This document shows, in pieces, positions 34,744 to 44,084 of a stretch of DNA of 64,000 bases. Each line of letters begins with the position of its first letter. Within the stretch, counting starts at the first letter, position 1. Under the pieces are notes generated by a model. It saw only the letters and a program-made list of their open reading frames with translations. It had not been told where the DNA came from and ran no database searches. The stretch is taken from NCBI GenBank assembly GCA_017508665.1, contig JAFVYL010000013.1, positions 97,727-161,726 of the forward strand. Direction: 5' to 3'. The position numbers and the translations under genes are program-made. This stretch comes from Clostridia bacterium (lineage in GTDB: Bacteria; Bacillota; Clostridia; Oscillospirales; CAG-272).

Positions 34744-36546
34744 ATGGCACTTGAAAGAAAAGACGTGGACAAGAAATATAAATGGGACTTGTCCGTAATA
34801 TACAAGGATGAGGAGGCTTTCTTTGAGGATTACGCAAAGGCTGAAAAGATGGTTAAAGCGTTTGCATCACACGAGAAGACCATGCTCTCCGGCGCTGAGG
34901 GACTTTACAACGCGCTTAAGGCTATGACAGATATCGAGTCGGTTATCGAAAAGCTCTGGCAGTATGCATCTCTCAACTTCTCTGTTGAGACAAGCAACAA
35001 CGCATATCAGGCTCTCGACGCGAGAGTAAGAAGCCTTGCGGTTATGGCGGGTACTACCTCGTGGTTCGTATCTCCCTATCTTCTCAGAGTTGACAGCGAG
35101 ACACTTGACAAGTGGTTCGAGGAGTATCCCGCTCTTGAGACCTATCGCCGTATGGTAGAGCTCACCGTAAGAGAAAGAAATCACACTCTCTCCGACGAGT
35201 GCGAGCAGCTCATGTCCAAGATGCAGGACTTCCTCGGCAGAAACAGTCAGACCAGAAGCCTCTTTGCTAACGCCGATCTCAAGTTTGGCAAGATCCGCGG
35301 TGAGGACGGTAAGCAGGTAGAGCTTACCGACACCAACTACGTTCCTTTCCTTATGAGTCAGGACAGAAGAGTGCGTCAGGCCGCATTCCGCACGCTTTAT
35401 AAGACATACGAGCAGTTTGGCAACACCTTTGCATCCCTTTATTCCAGCCACGTAAAGGAGAGAACCACTCTTGCAAAGGTCAGAAACTTCAAGAGTTCAA
35501 TCGAGTCTTACACCTTCTATGATGAGGTAACACCCGTTATATACAACAACCTTATTTCCGCGGTTAACGGCGGACTTCAGCCTCTTTACGATTACTATGA
35601 GCTCAAAAGACGCGTGCTCGGTGTTGACAAGCTCCACCTTTACGACGTATACGCGCCCCTTATCTCCGAGCTTGACAAGAAGTATACCTATGAGGAGGCT
35701 GTTGAGGAGACACTCAAGGCGGTAGAGGTGTTCGGAGATGAGTATTACAACACTCTCAAGGCAGGCCTTACCGAGCGCGGATGGGTAGACGTATATCCCA
35801 CAAAGGGTAAGAGAGGCGGAGCATTCTCCTCCGGCTGTCCCGGCACAGAGCCCTATATTCTTCTTAACTTCAACGGAACGTTCGATAACGTGTCCACTCT
35901 TGCTCACGAGGCAGGACATTCTATGCATTCCTACTTCTCAATCAAATACAACGAGCCTCACAATTCCAGCTACAGAATTTTCGTTGCAGAGGTAGCATCT
36001 ACCGTTAACGAGCTACTTATGGCTCACAAAAAGCTTCGCGAGTCTGAGTCCGACATCGAAAAGATGTATATTCTCAACGAGCTTATGGAAACCTACAAGG
36101 GAACTCTTTACCGTCAGACTATGTTTGCAGAGTTTGAGAGAGATATCCACGCCCTCGTTGAAAAGGGTGAGCCCCTTACTGCCGAGGTCATCAACAAGAA
36201 GTATTACAAGCTCGTCAAGAGATACTTCGGCAAGGACGTTGCCGTTGACAAGCAGATCGCTTATGAGTGGATGAGAATTCCTCACTTCTACAACTGCTTC
36301 TACGTTTACAAGTACTCTACCTGCATTTCCGCGGCATCCGCGATAGTGAAGAGAATAGAGTCCGAGGGAGAAGCATACGTTTCTCAGTACATTGACTTCC
36401 TCAAGTGCGGTAACGCTAAGTCACCCCTTGACAGTCTTCTCGTTGCGGGCATAGATATGACTAAGCCCGAGGTAATTACCAGCGCGATCGATGACTTCGC
36501 TGACTGCGTACGTCAGTTCCGTGAGATATACGAGAGAAACAACTGA
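34744..36546 (+). CDS. pepF: oligoendopeptidase F (M3B metallopeptidase)
   Basis: A 600-residue cytosolic zinc peptidase cutting short peptides. The zinc motif HEAGH (H388, E389, H392) lies in STLAHEAGHSMHSYF, with the third ligand Glu in FVAEVASTVNE downstream. The N-terminal helical lobe begins RKDVDKKYKWDLSVIY, which is standard for PepF. Full length. AAAGGAGATT precedes the start. Single gene with its own promoter; a weak hairpin at 36563-36591 follows. Confidence 0.96.
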   Translation: MALERKDVDKKYKWDLSVIYKDEEAFFEDYAKAEKMVKAFASHEKTMLSGAEGLYNALKAMTDIESVIEKLWQYASLNFSVETSNNAYQALDARVRSLAVMAGTTSWFVSPYLLRVDSETLDKWFEEYPALETYRRMVELTVRERNHTLSDECEQLMSKMQDFLGRNSQTRSLFANADLKFGKIRGEDGKQVELTDTNYVPFLMSQDRRVRQAAFRTLYKTYEQFGNTFASLYSSHVKERTTLAKVRNFKSSIESYTFYDEVTPVIYNNLISAVNGGLQPLYDYYELKRRVLGVDKLHLYDVYAPLISELDKKYTYEEAVEETLKAVEVFGDEYYNTLKAGLTERGWVDVYPTKGKRGGAFSSGCPGTEPYILLNFNGTFDNVSTLAHEAGHSMHSYFSIKYNEPHNSSYRIFVAEVASTVNELLMAHKKLRESESDIEKMYILNELMETYKGTLYRQTMFAEFERDIHALVEKGEPLTAEVINKKYYKLVKRYFGKDVAVDKQIAYEWMRIPHFYNCFYVYKYSTCISAASAIVKRIESEGEAYVSQYIDFLKCGNAKSPLDSLLVAGIDMTKPEVITSAIDDFADCVRQFREIYERNN

Positions 36547-36562
36547 TAAAGCATAATTTCAG

Positions 36563-36591
36563 ACGAGGCATGGCTTAGGTCATAGCCTCGT
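36563..36591 (+). terminator. weak hairpin after pepF
   Basis: ACGAGGC (36563-36569) pairs with GCCTCGT (36585-36591), with ATG/CAT pairing possible inside, followed only by TTGAAGC. May not terminate efficiently. Confidence 0.4.
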
Positions 36592-36631
36592 TTGAAGCAC
36601 AGTAAAGAAATATTAAAACAAGGCGGATCAT

Positions 36632-37966
36632 ATGAACGAAAAACAGACATTCGGCAGAAATAATTGGGTCATTCTGATACTGTTCGGTCTGGTAGGACAG
36701 ATAGCATGGAGCGTTGAAAATATGTATTTCAACCTCTTTGTATTTGACACGGTAGCCCCCAATCTCGGTGCTATTACCTTAATGATACAGCTCAGCGGAG
36801 TTATGGCAACCGTAGCGACTCTTATCGCCGGGGCAATCTCCGACAACGTTGGAAACCGACGCAAATTCATCTCTATCGGATATGCTATATGGGGTGTGAC
36901 CGTGGCGCTCTTCGGCTACCTCTCACCCGAGCTTGCCGTACGTATTTTCGGCGTGGGAATCGAGCAAGCGGTTACTATTACTCTCGCTGCGGTTATCATA
37001 GGTGACTGTGTTATGACACTATTCGGCTCGACCGCAAACGACGCCTGCTTTAACGCGTGGGTCACCGACAACACAAAGCCCTCCTTCCGCGGAACGGTTG
37101 AGGGCGTGCTCGCAATACTGCCCCTTATCGCTATGCTTATCGTAGCGGGCGGTTTCGGTATTCTCGTTGAGCTCTTCGGAGGATATTCCACCGTATTTCT
37201 TCTTCTCGGTATAGTTATATCGCTTTGCGGTATTGTAGGTATATTTATAATCAAGGACAGCGACAAGCTCGAGAAAAACGGAACTATCAGAGATATCTTC
37301 TACGGCTTCCGTCCCTCGGTAGTTAAGGAGAATAAGGGACTGTATGCGGCGCTTCTTGTAATTCTTGTATACGGCGTAGCGTGTCAGATATTTATGCCTT
37401 ATCTCATAATTTATATGAAAACCTATCTCGGATTCTCCGTGATAGAATACAGTATTGTATTCGGAGTAGCTATTGCTCTCGGCGCAGTCATCAACGTCTT
37501 TCTTGGCAGACTCTCCGACAAAATGGATAAAAAGAGACTGCTCTACGTCGCGGCACCCATCATGGCAGCAGGACTCTTTGTTATGTATCTTGCCAAGGGA
37601 ATGGGACACATAGCTACGATAATACTCTTCGGTGTTGCGGGCTTTGTGATGATCACGGGCTATATATTTGTCTCCGCACTTACAGGTGCTATCGTAAGAG
37701 ATAACACGCCCCCCGAGTCTGCGGGTAAATTGCAGGGTGTAAGAATGGTATTCAGCGTTCTTATTCCTATGCTCGTAGGTCCTATGATAGGTAACGGAAT
37801 AAACAAGCTGCGCAACGTTCGTCTCGAGAATGCCGGAGCTGACGCTATGACGACTGAATATATCCCTGCACCCGAAATATTCCTCGCGGCAGGTATACTT
37901 TCCTGTCTCCTTATAGGTTGCATATGGCTGCTTTGCCGTTGCGACAGCAAAAAAGAAAATGCGTAA
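36632..37966 (+). CDS. major facilitator superfamily transporter
   Basis: 444 residues, about twelve hydrophobic helices in two six-helix halves. Family marks are the loop-2/3 motif AGAISDNVGNRRKF (DxxGxR/K type) and a second-half copy LGRLSDKMDKKR. The N-terminal GLVGQIAWSVENMYFNLFVF is typical of sugar-transporting MFS proteins in Clostridia; the substrate remains a guess. AAGGCGG is seen upstream. It begins the co-directional series to 42271 and overlaps the next gene by 8 bp. Confidence 0.9.
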   Translation: MNEKQTFGRNNWVILILFGLVGQIAWSVENMYFNLFVFDTVAPNLGAITLMIQLSGVMATVATLIAGAISDNVGNRRKFISIGYAIWGVTVALFGYLSPELAVRIFGVGIEQAVTITLAAVIIGDCVMTLFGSTANDACFNAWVTDNTKPSFRGTVEGVLAILPLIAMLIVAGGFGILVELFGGYSTVFLLLGIVISLCGIVGIFIIKDSDKLEKNGTIRDIFYGFRPSVVKENKGLYAALLVILVYGVACQIFMPYLIIYMKTYLGFSVIEYSIVFGVAIALGAVINVFLGRLSDKMDKKRLLYVAAPIMAAGLFVMYLAKGMGHIATIILFGVAGFVMITGYIFVSALTGAIVRDNTPPESAGKLQGVRMVFSVLIPMLVGPMIGNGINKLRNVRLENAGADAMTTEYIPAPEIFLAAGILSCLLIGCIWLLCRCDSKKENA

Positions 37967-38822
37967 AATTGACTTACACCTTCATACCACCGCCTCGGAC
38001 GGCTCTGATACTCCGCGCGAGCTTCTCAGACTCGCCAAGGAGGTGGGACTGACGGTAATATCCGTCACAGACCACGATACTCTGGCAGGGTGTATCGAGG
38101 CTATAAACATACCCGAGTGTGGCGTAAAAGTCATCACGGGTATAGAGTTCTCCTGCCATCACTGTGGAGAGTGTGATTTTGACTGTCATATTCTCGGCTA
38201 CGGATTTGATCCCGAGTCTCCCGAGCTTCTCGGTGCGATCGCCCACGGACGTGAAATGCGCCTTGCTAAGCTCGAGGCGCGTCTTGAATATCTTTATACT
38301 CGCTTTGGTATAAGATTTGACGGAGAAGAGCTTGAGTGGCTTCATTCACTCAACTCGGTCGCGAGACCTCATCTCGGCAGTCTTCTTGTAAAACGTGGAG
38401 TGGCAAAGGATATGGCAGAGGCTATGGACACCTATCTCAAGGGCGACGGATTCCCCGACGATAGGATAGACGCTGCTGAGGCAATCGACGCTATAGCTAA
38501 GGCGGGAGGCATATCCGTGTATGCGCATCCTCTCGGAGGAGAGAGGGAAAGGCGGCTTACAAGAGAGGAGCTCTCACCGAGAGTGGATGCTCTCCGTCGG
38601 CTTGGGCTCGGCGGACTTGAATGCTATTATTCAAGATATTCTTCGGAGGATTCCGCTCTTCTTTCGGAGCTTGCCGAGGAGAGAGGACTCTTAAAGTCGG
38701 CAGGCAGTGATTATCACGGCAAAAACAAAACCGTAGAGCTTGGAAGACTTTCGTCGGATTCTGACAGCGGATCTGTAGATGCGACTGTGCTTTCAGCTTT
38801 ACCCGATATATATACTCTATGA
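37959..38822 (+). CDS. PHP-domain phosphoesterase (RNase AM/YciV-like)
   Basis: 287 residues: KIDLHLHTTASDGSDTP with the HxH metal site, VISVTDHDTLAG, ITGIEFSCHH and late ligands YAHPLGGERER and SAGSDYHG. This pattern fits the stand-alone PHP family that includes YciV/RNase AM and 3',5'-nucleoside bisphosphatase. The likely role is hydrolysis of nucleotide or short RNA phosphoesters; which one cannot be told. It overlaps the MFS gene stop by 8 bp. Confidence 0.9.
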   Translation: MRKIDLHLHTTASDGSDTPRELLRLAKEVGLTVISVTDHDTLAGCIEAINIPECGVKVITGIEFSCHHCGECDFDCHILGYGFDPESPELLGAIAHGREMRLAKLEARLEYLYTRFGIRFDGEELEWLHSLNSVARPHLGSLLVKRGVAKDMAEAMDTYLKGDGFPDDRIDAAEAIDAIAKAGGISVYAHPLGGERERRLTREELSPRVDALRRLGLGGLECYYSRYSSEDSALLSELAEERGLLKSAGSDYHGKNKTVELGRLSSDSDSGSVDATVLSALPDIYTL

Positions 38823-38834
38823 AAGGAATTTTCA

Positions 38835-39338
38835 ATGAAATATTGTAGAAATTGCGGAAACCCACTTGACGACAATGCAATCTTTTGTCCCAGGTGCGGA
38901 GCGCGTTCAAACGGAGACGGACCTAACGTCAACTTTGATATGTACGGCGGATACAACCCCGGATACAGTCCCGTTTACGATACACAGCCGAGTAGGGCTA
39001 TTGCCGTACTGTCGTTCATATTCTGGCAGGTTGGTCTCATCATATGGTTCTTCTGCAGACGTACACGCCCAGGCAAGGCTGAGTCCGCTGTAAAGGGTGC
39101 GCTTAGCAGCGCTTGTGTATCTATGCCGCTGATCGGACTTGTGATCTGGCTCCTTTGGGGAAATGATCCCACTAAGCACGGCTATGCCAAGGTTGCGGGA
39201 ATTTCCGCTCTTGTAGGCGCTGGAATTTATGCCCTATTTACTGTTTTGTCAATAGTTCTCGTACTGGCAGGACTTACCGATGCAGGCTTGTATTTTACCT
39301 TGCCCGTAGATTCGGCCGCTTCAATTTTCTTCAGATAA
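38835..39338 (+). CDS. zinc-ribbon membrane protein of unknown function
   Basis: 167 residues. The N-terminal zinc ribbon CRNCGNPLDDNAIFCPRCG gives four cysteines; a Gly/Tyr/Pro-rich spacer follows, then two or three hydrophobic helices (AVLSFIFWQVGLIIWFF, SACVSMPLIGLVIWLLWG and ISALVGAGIYALFTVLSIVL). Such zinc-ribbon plus DUF4190-like membrane proteins are widespread and uncharacterised. AAAGGAAT precedes the start. It ends one base before dus. Confidence 0.85.
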   Translation: MKYCRNCGNPLDDNAIFCPRCGARSNGDGPNVNFDMYGGYNPGYSPVYDTQPSRAIAVLSFIFWQVGLIIWFFCRRTRPGKAESAVKGALSSACVSMPLIGLVIWLLWGNDPTKHGYAKVAGISALVGAGIYALFTVLSIVLVLAGLTDAGLYFTLPVDSAASIFFR

Positions 39339-39339
39339 A

Positions 39340-40332
39340 ATGAAAATAGGAAACGTCGAGGTACGTCACGGACTTTTTTTAGCTCCGATGGCAGGATTTT
39401 CCGACCGCGCCATGCGACGCGTGTGTCACGAAATGGGAGCTGAGTATTCGGTCAGCGAGATGATAAGCGCAAAGGCTGTTACCTTTGGTGATAAGAAGAC
39501 TTTTTCTCTTGCGACAATAAAAGAGGATGAAGGGCCTGTGGCATTACAGATATTCGGCAGCGAGCCCGATGTTATAGGACGCGCAGCGGAGATACTTACA
39601 CAAAAAGATTGGGCATCCTTTGGACTCGCTTCTCCTGTCGCGATAGATATCAATATGGGATGTCCCGTGCATAAGATATTTTCTAACGGAGAAGGATCTG
39701 CTCTGATGAGAGATCCCGAGCTTATATACAGAATAGTTCGCGCTGTAAAGGAGAGTACATATCTGCCTGTGACGGTAAAGCACCGTACGGGAGTTGACTC
39801 CTCTCACATAAACGCTGTGGAGTGCGCGCTTGCCGCTGAGGCGGGTGGAGCAGAGCTTATCACCGTACACGGCAGGACAAAGACGCAGATGTATTCCGGG
39901 GGCGTAGACCGAGAAACTATAAAAAAAGTAAAAAACAGTTTACATATACCTGTTATAGCCAACGGAGATATTCTCTCGGCTGATGATGCCATATCCATGC
40001 TTAAGGATACCGGAAGTGACGGAATAGCGATAGGGCGCGGTGCTGTGGGTAACCCTTTTATCTTCTCCGAGATCCGATCGGCGTTATGCGGCGAGTCTTT
40101 TACTCCCCCTACTCTTGAAGAAAAGGTGGACGTTGCCCTATGGCAGCTCAGACTTGCCATAGAGGACAAGGGTGAGGAAAAGGCTGTACCCGAGGCAAGA
40201 AAGCAGATAGCCTCATATTTACATTCATTCAGAGGCGCGGCGCAGATCCGCGCGAAAATTAACAGGGCGCTCACTTACGGTGAGATAGAGCAGATCTTCA
40301 CCGAGGCGCTGAAAGAAGAAAATCAGTATTAA
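39340..40332 (+). CDS. dus: tRNA-dihydrouridine synthase (DusB-like)
   Basis: 330-residue FMN enzyme reducing uridines in tRNA D-loops. FMN-binding LAPMAGFSDRAMRRVC, catalytic Cys in INMGCPVHKI, VTVKHRTGVD, LITVHGRTKTQMYSG and IANGDILSADDA are all present, with the C-terminal helical domain. No clear Shine-Dalgarno is seen; the gene starts one base after the zinc-ribbon gene, so translational coupling is likely. Confidence 0.95.
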   Translation: MKIGNVEVRHGLFLAPMAGFSDRAMRRVCHEMGAEYSVSEMISAKAVTFGDKKTFSLATIKEDEGPVALQIFGSEPDVIGRAAEILTQKDWASFGLASPVAIDINMGCPVHKIFSNGEGSALMRDPELIYRIVRAVKESTYLPVTVKHRTGVDSSHINAVECALAAEAGGAELITVHGRTKTQMYSGGVDRETIKKVKNSLHIPVIANGDILSADDAISMLKDTGSDGIAIGRGAVGNPFIFSEIRSALCGESFTPPTLEEKVDVALWQLRLAIEDKGEEKAVPEARKQIASYLHSFRGAAQIRAKINRALTYGEIEQIFTEALKEENQY

Positions 40333-40344
40333 GGAGACCTTTCT

Positions 40345-41142
40345 ATGTCGATTGCAATTATTACCGGTGCATCCGGAGGAATAGGCAGCGAGTTTGCTCG
40401 CCAACTCTCTAAGCTCGGGCTTATAGATGAATTCTGGTTTGTTGCCAGAAGTGAAAATAAAATGCAAGCTCTTGCCGAGGAGCTTGGTGTCAAGGCTAAG
40501 ATCATAGGCGCAGATCTTACCTCAGAGGAGGGAATCAATAAGGTGCGCGAGGCACTCGAGACGGAAAAGCCCGAGGTGAAATTCCTGATCAACGCGTCGG
40601 GATTCGGCAACTTTGGAGCATTTGACGAGATCAGCGAGGACGAGGTCGTTAAAATGATCGATCTCAATGTTAAGGCTCTCGTGCTCCTTACTCATATGAC
40701 TATACCTTATATGGAGCTCGGAGGAAGAATCATAGAGCTCGGAAGCGGATCTTGCTTCACGCCTCTTCCTTATTTCAATATTTATTCCTCCAGCAAGGTG
40801 TTCGTGCTTCACTACACAAAATCACTCAATCACGAATTGAAGAAATACGGTGTACGTGCGACCTGCTTCTGTCCCGGTTGGGTAGAGACCGAGTTCCTCG
40901 GCAAGTCCGTTGCTAACGGAAACACTCATCCGAAGGCTATGAAGCCTCTTCTCAGCTGTGAAAAGGTTGTCAAAAAGTGCATCAAAGCCTCCGTCAAGGG
41001 TAAGGCAATGTGCGTAACAAATTGGTATACAAAGCTTCAGCACACACTCTTTAAGCTTGTGCCCGACTGCATACTCACCAAGCTCTGGCTCGGTATGCTT
41101 GTAGGCGAGAGAAAAAGCGAAAAATACAAAGAGGAAAAGTAA
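40345..41142 (+). CDS. short-chain dehydrogenase/reductase
   Basis: 265 residues, classical SDR: TGASGGIGSEFARQL (cofactor loop), NASGFGNFG, catalytic Ser region ELGSGSCFTPLP and the YxxxK motif in YSSSKVF. The C-terminal part carries PGWVETEFLG and a basic end GERKSEKYKEEK. Substrate unknown. AAGGAGACC precedes the start. The stop overlaps the next start by one base. Confidence 0.92.
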   Translation: MSIAIITGASGGIGSEFARQLSKLGLIDEFWFVARSENKMQALAEELGVKAKIIGADLTSEEGINKVREALETEKPEVKFLINASGFGNFGAFDEISEDEVVKMIDLNVKALVLLTHMTIPYMELGGRIIELGSGSCFTPLPYFNIYSSSKVFVLHYTKSLNHELKKYGVRATCFCPGWVETEFLGKSVANGNTHPKAMKPLLSCEKVVKKCIKASVKGKAMCVTNWYTKLQHTLFKLVPDCILTKLWLGMLVGERKSEKYKEEK

Positions 41143-41864
41143 TGGCAAGAAGAAGTTTTAAGGCAGGAGCTTTGACAGCACCCTTGCCACCGGTAATGGT
41201 TACGGTCGGAGATATGGAGAACTCCAATATTATCACTATAGGCTGGACAGGTATACTTTCTACGATACCGCCGAGAACCTATATATCGGTAAGACCCGAG
41301 AGACATTCTTACGGTATTTTAAAAAGAACCAATGAGTTTGTTATAAATCTCACCACCGCAAAGCTTGCCAAAAAGGTAGACTACGCCGGTATATACACGG
41401 GCGCAAAGGTAGATAAGTTCAAGGAATGCGGCCTCACTAAAGCGGAGAGTAAGGAGGTATCCGCCCCTACTATCGCAGAGTGTCCGCTCTCTTTGGAGTG
41501 CAGAGTCGTTGAGGTTATTCCCATGGGAACTCACGACGTCTTTATCGCGGATATCGTAAGCGTTTCCTGTGATGAGAGCATTATTGATGAGAACGGAAAA
41601 ATATGTTTTGACCGTGCCGGACTTCTTGCATATGCACACGGTGAGTATTATGCTCTCGGGGAGAAGGTTGGACGGTTTGGCTTCAGCACGAAAAAGCAGT
41701 CGGCAAAGAAGCCGCCGCAGAAAAACAAGGCTGTCGAAAACAAGCCTAAGAACACACCCGTGGCAAAGGAAACGGATATTCAGGAAAATAAAAAACGCCC
41801 CTTCTATCTCGATGCACCGAGAGGAAAGGGAAGTAAGCAAAAGGGAGGAAGAAAGGGTAGATGA
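41142..41864 (+). CDS. flavin reductase-like protein with basic C-terminal tail
   Basis: 240 residues. The first about 180 are a flavin reductase/FMN-binding split barrel (PPVMVTVGDMENSNIITIGW, TYISVRPERHSYGILKRTNEFVINL, APTIAECPLSLECRVVE, DVFIADIVSVSCDE). The last about 60 residues are low-complexity and lysine-rich (KKQSAKKPPQKNK, RGKGSKQKGGRKGR), unusual for a reductase and suggestive of nucleic acid or ribosome contact. It overlaps the genes on both sides (1 bp and 4 bp). Partner and substrate unknown. Confidence 0.88.
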   Translation: MARRSFKAGALTAPLPPVMVTVGDMENSNIITIGWTGILSTIPPRTYISVRPERHSYGILKRTNEFVINLTTAKLAKKVDYAGIYTGAKVDKFKECGLTKAESKEVSAPTIAECPLSLECRVVEVIPMGTHDVFIADIVSVSCDESIIDENGKICFDRAGLLAYAHGEYYALGEKVGRFGFSTKKQSAKKPPQKNKAVENKPKNTPVAKETDIQENKKRPFYLDAPRGKGSKQKGGRKGR

Positions 41865-42271
41865 AGCAGGATAATACCGAGCGCATAAGAGCGAGAATAC
41901 TTGCCCTGATAGAATCTGAGTTTGAGAGTGATGCGGCGTTTGAGCGCGCGATGGGACTCGGAGACAAAACGGTAAACAACTGGAGACGCGCGAGATCATC
42001 GTCGTTTATGAAGATGCTCCCCCGTCTTTCGGAGGAGTTTAAGGTAAATATCGGTGAGCTTATGGATATGCCCTTGCGCCGTGATACATCGGAGCTCTCC
42101 GAGGAGGAGCTTCACTTACTGAAGCTTTACCGAAAATCACGCTCTATGCCGGAAAGCATGCGAGGCGCGCTTCGCGATACGCTTGAATCGACCATAAACC
42201 TTTATATAACCTCATACAACGAGGTCAAGAGCGCGGCAAAGCGTCGCGGGCCTAAGAAAAAGGGAGAATAA
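41861..42271 (+). CDS. XRE-like helix-turn-helix regulator
   Basis: 136 residues. The N-terminal part ARILALIESEFESDAAFERAMGLGDKTVNNWRRARSSSFMKML has the shape of a Cro/C1-type helix-turn-helix, followed by LPRLSEEFKVNIGELMDM. A linker helix (SEEELHLLKLYRKSRSM) and a basic tail KSAAKRRGPKKKGE follow. It starts with a 4-bp ATGA overlap with the flavin reductase and closes the gene series. Target unknown; local autoregulation is possible. Confidence 0.82.
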   Translation: MKQDNTERIRARILALIESEFESDAAFERAMGLGDKTVNNWRRARSSSFMKMLPRLSEEFKVNIGELMDMPLRRDTSELSEEELHLLKLYRKSRSMPESMRGALRDTLESTINLYITSYNEVKSAAKRRGPKKKGE

Positions 42272-42284
42272 AGCCTTATATATT

Positions 42285-42337
42285 AAAACGAGCAGGAATA
42301 AAGAGACCTTTGCTGTCCTTTGTTCCTGCCCGTTTTT
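42285..42337. terminator. strong bidirectional terminator between the HTH gene and pyrB
   Basis: GCAGGAATAAAG (42292-42303) pairs with CTTTGTTCCTGC (42318-42329), and flanking AAAACG pairs with CGTTTT. A T-run follows on the plus strand and an A-run precedes on the left. Confidence 0.88.
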
Positions 42338-42341
42338 TTAT

Positions 42342-43403
42342 TTATTTTTTATGCGCTGTCTGGTCACAGTAAATACATTTACCGTCCTTAAAGAGCTTTT
42401 TTATGCCTCGCTCCGTAAGGGTAAGACAATGTGGATTTCTGCACTCGAGCGTATCGTCCTCGAGTCCGTCATTCCGTCTGTCTTCTATACCCTTAGTGCC
42501 GAGCAGCTTGAGTATTATCGCCATTCTTATGTATCTGCCGTTTGCCGCCTGCTCGAAATAGTGAGCGCGGGGATCGTCATCTACGTCGACGTTGATCTCG
42601 TTCACTCTGGGGAGGGGATGAAGTATAGAAAGCGTGGGTTTTGCAAACTTTAGCTTACTTAAATTGAGTATATAGCTATCCTTCAGCTTTTCGTACTGTG
42701 CCTTATCATGGAATCTTTCCTCCTGCACTCTCGTCATGTAGAGAATGTCGAGAGAGGGGATAGCTTCCTCAAGGCTTTTGATCTCTACGTAGCTCGAGGT
42801 GTCCTTGGCGAGAAATTCATCCTTTACGTAATCGGGCAGAGCGAGCTCGTCGGGAGCGATGAGGACAAATTTCACGTTCTCATATCTCGACATAGCCGCG
42901 ATAAGAGAGTGTACTGTTCTGCCGTACTTAAGATCACCGCAGATACCTACGGTGAGGTTATCAAGTCTGCCAAATTTACGCTTGATCGTGATGAGGTCGG
43001 TCATAGTCTGAGTAGGGTGGAAGTGACCGCCGTCACCTGCATTGATGATCGGAACGGTTGCTACTCTCGATGCCGCGATAGGCGCGCCCTCTTTAGGATG
43101 GCGCATAGCTATAATATCGGTGTATGCCGATACCATACGTACCGTATCCTGCACGGTCTCACCCTTGGATGTGGAAGAGGATGCCGCGTTGTCAAATCCG
43201 AGCACCTGTCCTCCGAGTGACATCATAGCAGAGGTGAAGGAAAGACGAGTTCTGGTTGACGGCTCAAAGAAGAGCGTGCCGAGAATCTTTCCGTGACATA
43301 CGTCGCGGTATTTTTCGGGGTCGTCAATGATATCATTGGCAACCGCAATAAGCTCGTCTATTTCCTCTACCGAAAAATCAAGTATGTCTATAAGATTTCT
43401 CAT
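42342..43403 (-). CDS. pyrB: aspartate carbamoyltransferase with PyrI-like zinc tail
   Basis: 353 residues. The catalytic chain has the carbamoyl-phosphate motif [12 protein letters not shown] (S49-T50-R51-T52-R53), [26 protein letters not shown] and HPLPRVNEI. After the normal chain end (about 305) it continues with a four-cysteine element: C321-x4-C326-x16-C343-x2-C346. In separate PyrI regulatory subunits the zinc domain that grips PyrB has C-x4-C and C-x2-C in the same order. The PyrI nucleotide-binding domain is absent, so this is a partial fusion. Last gene of the pyr operon; its ATG overlaps the pyrE stop by one base. Confidence 0.93.
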   Translation of the reverse strand: MRNLIDILDFSVEEIDELIAVANDIIDDPEKYRDVCHGKILGTLFFEPSTRTRLSFTSAMMSLGGQVLGFDNAASSSTSKGETVQDTVRMVSAYTDIIAMRHPKEGAPIAASRVATVPIINAGDGGHFHPTQTMTDLITIKRKFGRLDNLTVGICGDLKYGRTVHSLIAAMSRYENVKFVLIAPDELALPDYVKDEFLAKDTSSYVEIKSLEEAIPSLDILYMTRVQEERFHDKAQYEKLKDSYILNLSKLKFAKPTLSILHPLPRVNEINVDVDDDPRAHYFEQAANGRYIRMAIILKLLGTKGIEDRRNDGLEDDTLECRNPHCLTLTERGIKKLFKDGKCIYCDQTAHKK

Positions 43404-44059
43404 TATGCTTTAGCTCCGTTCACCTCAAGGTATCTCTTGATGCGCTCCACGTTCTCACGGTTAGCCTCATCCTCCTCGAGATATTCGATAATATCGTACA
43501 CGTCTACTACGGAATATACGGGGAATCCGAATTCCTCGCCTACCTCCGCCATAGCGGACTTATCGGTCTTTCCTTTTTCCTTGCGGTCTACCATAACGAA
43601 GGTAGCTACCACCTTTGTGTCCTTGAGAGAGGAGAGTATTTCCATGCTCTCGCGGATCGCAGTGCCTGCTGTGATAACGTCCTCAACGATTACGATATTC
43701 TCGCCTGCCTTTGGAGTGTATCCTACGAAGATACCGCCCTCACCGTGATCTTTCGCCTCTTTTCTGTTGAAGAAGAAGGGAAGATCGAGACCTTCCTTAG
43801 CAAGAGCAACCGCAGAGGATACCGCGATAGAGATGCCCTTGTATGCGGGACCGTAAAGAACCGCTCTTGTATCACCGAGCTTCTCCTTATACGCTCTTGC
43901 GTAGAACTCGCCGAGCTTGGAGATTTGCTCTCCGGTCTTGATATCGCCTGCATTGATGAAGTAAGGGATTTTTCTGCCGCTCTTTGCGGTGAAATCACCG
44001 AACTTGAGAACTCCTGCGCCCTCAAGGAACTTTATAAATTCTCTCTTGTAGCTTTCCAT
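43403..44059 (-). CDS. pyrE: orotate phosphoribosyltransferase
   Basis: 218 residues. The PRPP-binding motif is [13 protein letters not shown]. Substrate and loop segments [28 protein letters not shown] and the flexible loop [17 protein letters not shown] agree with PyrE. It forms OMP from orotate and PRPP. AAAGGAGACAC precedes the start. It follows the SGNH hydrolase gene by 25 bp and overlaps pyrB. Confidence 0.96.
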   Translation of the reverse strand: MESYKREFIKFLEGAGVLKFGDFTAKSGRKIPYFINAGDIKTGEQISKLGEFYARAYKEKLGDTRAVLYGPAYKGISIAVSSAVALAKEGLDLPFFFNRKEAKDHGEGGIFVGYTPKAGENIVIVEDVITAGTAIRESMEILSSLKDTKVVATFVMVDRKEKGKTDKSAMAEVGEEFGFPVYSVVDVYDIIEYLEEDEANRENVERIKRYLEVNGAKA

Positions 44060-44084
44060 TTTTGTGTCTCCTTTGTAAATGATT

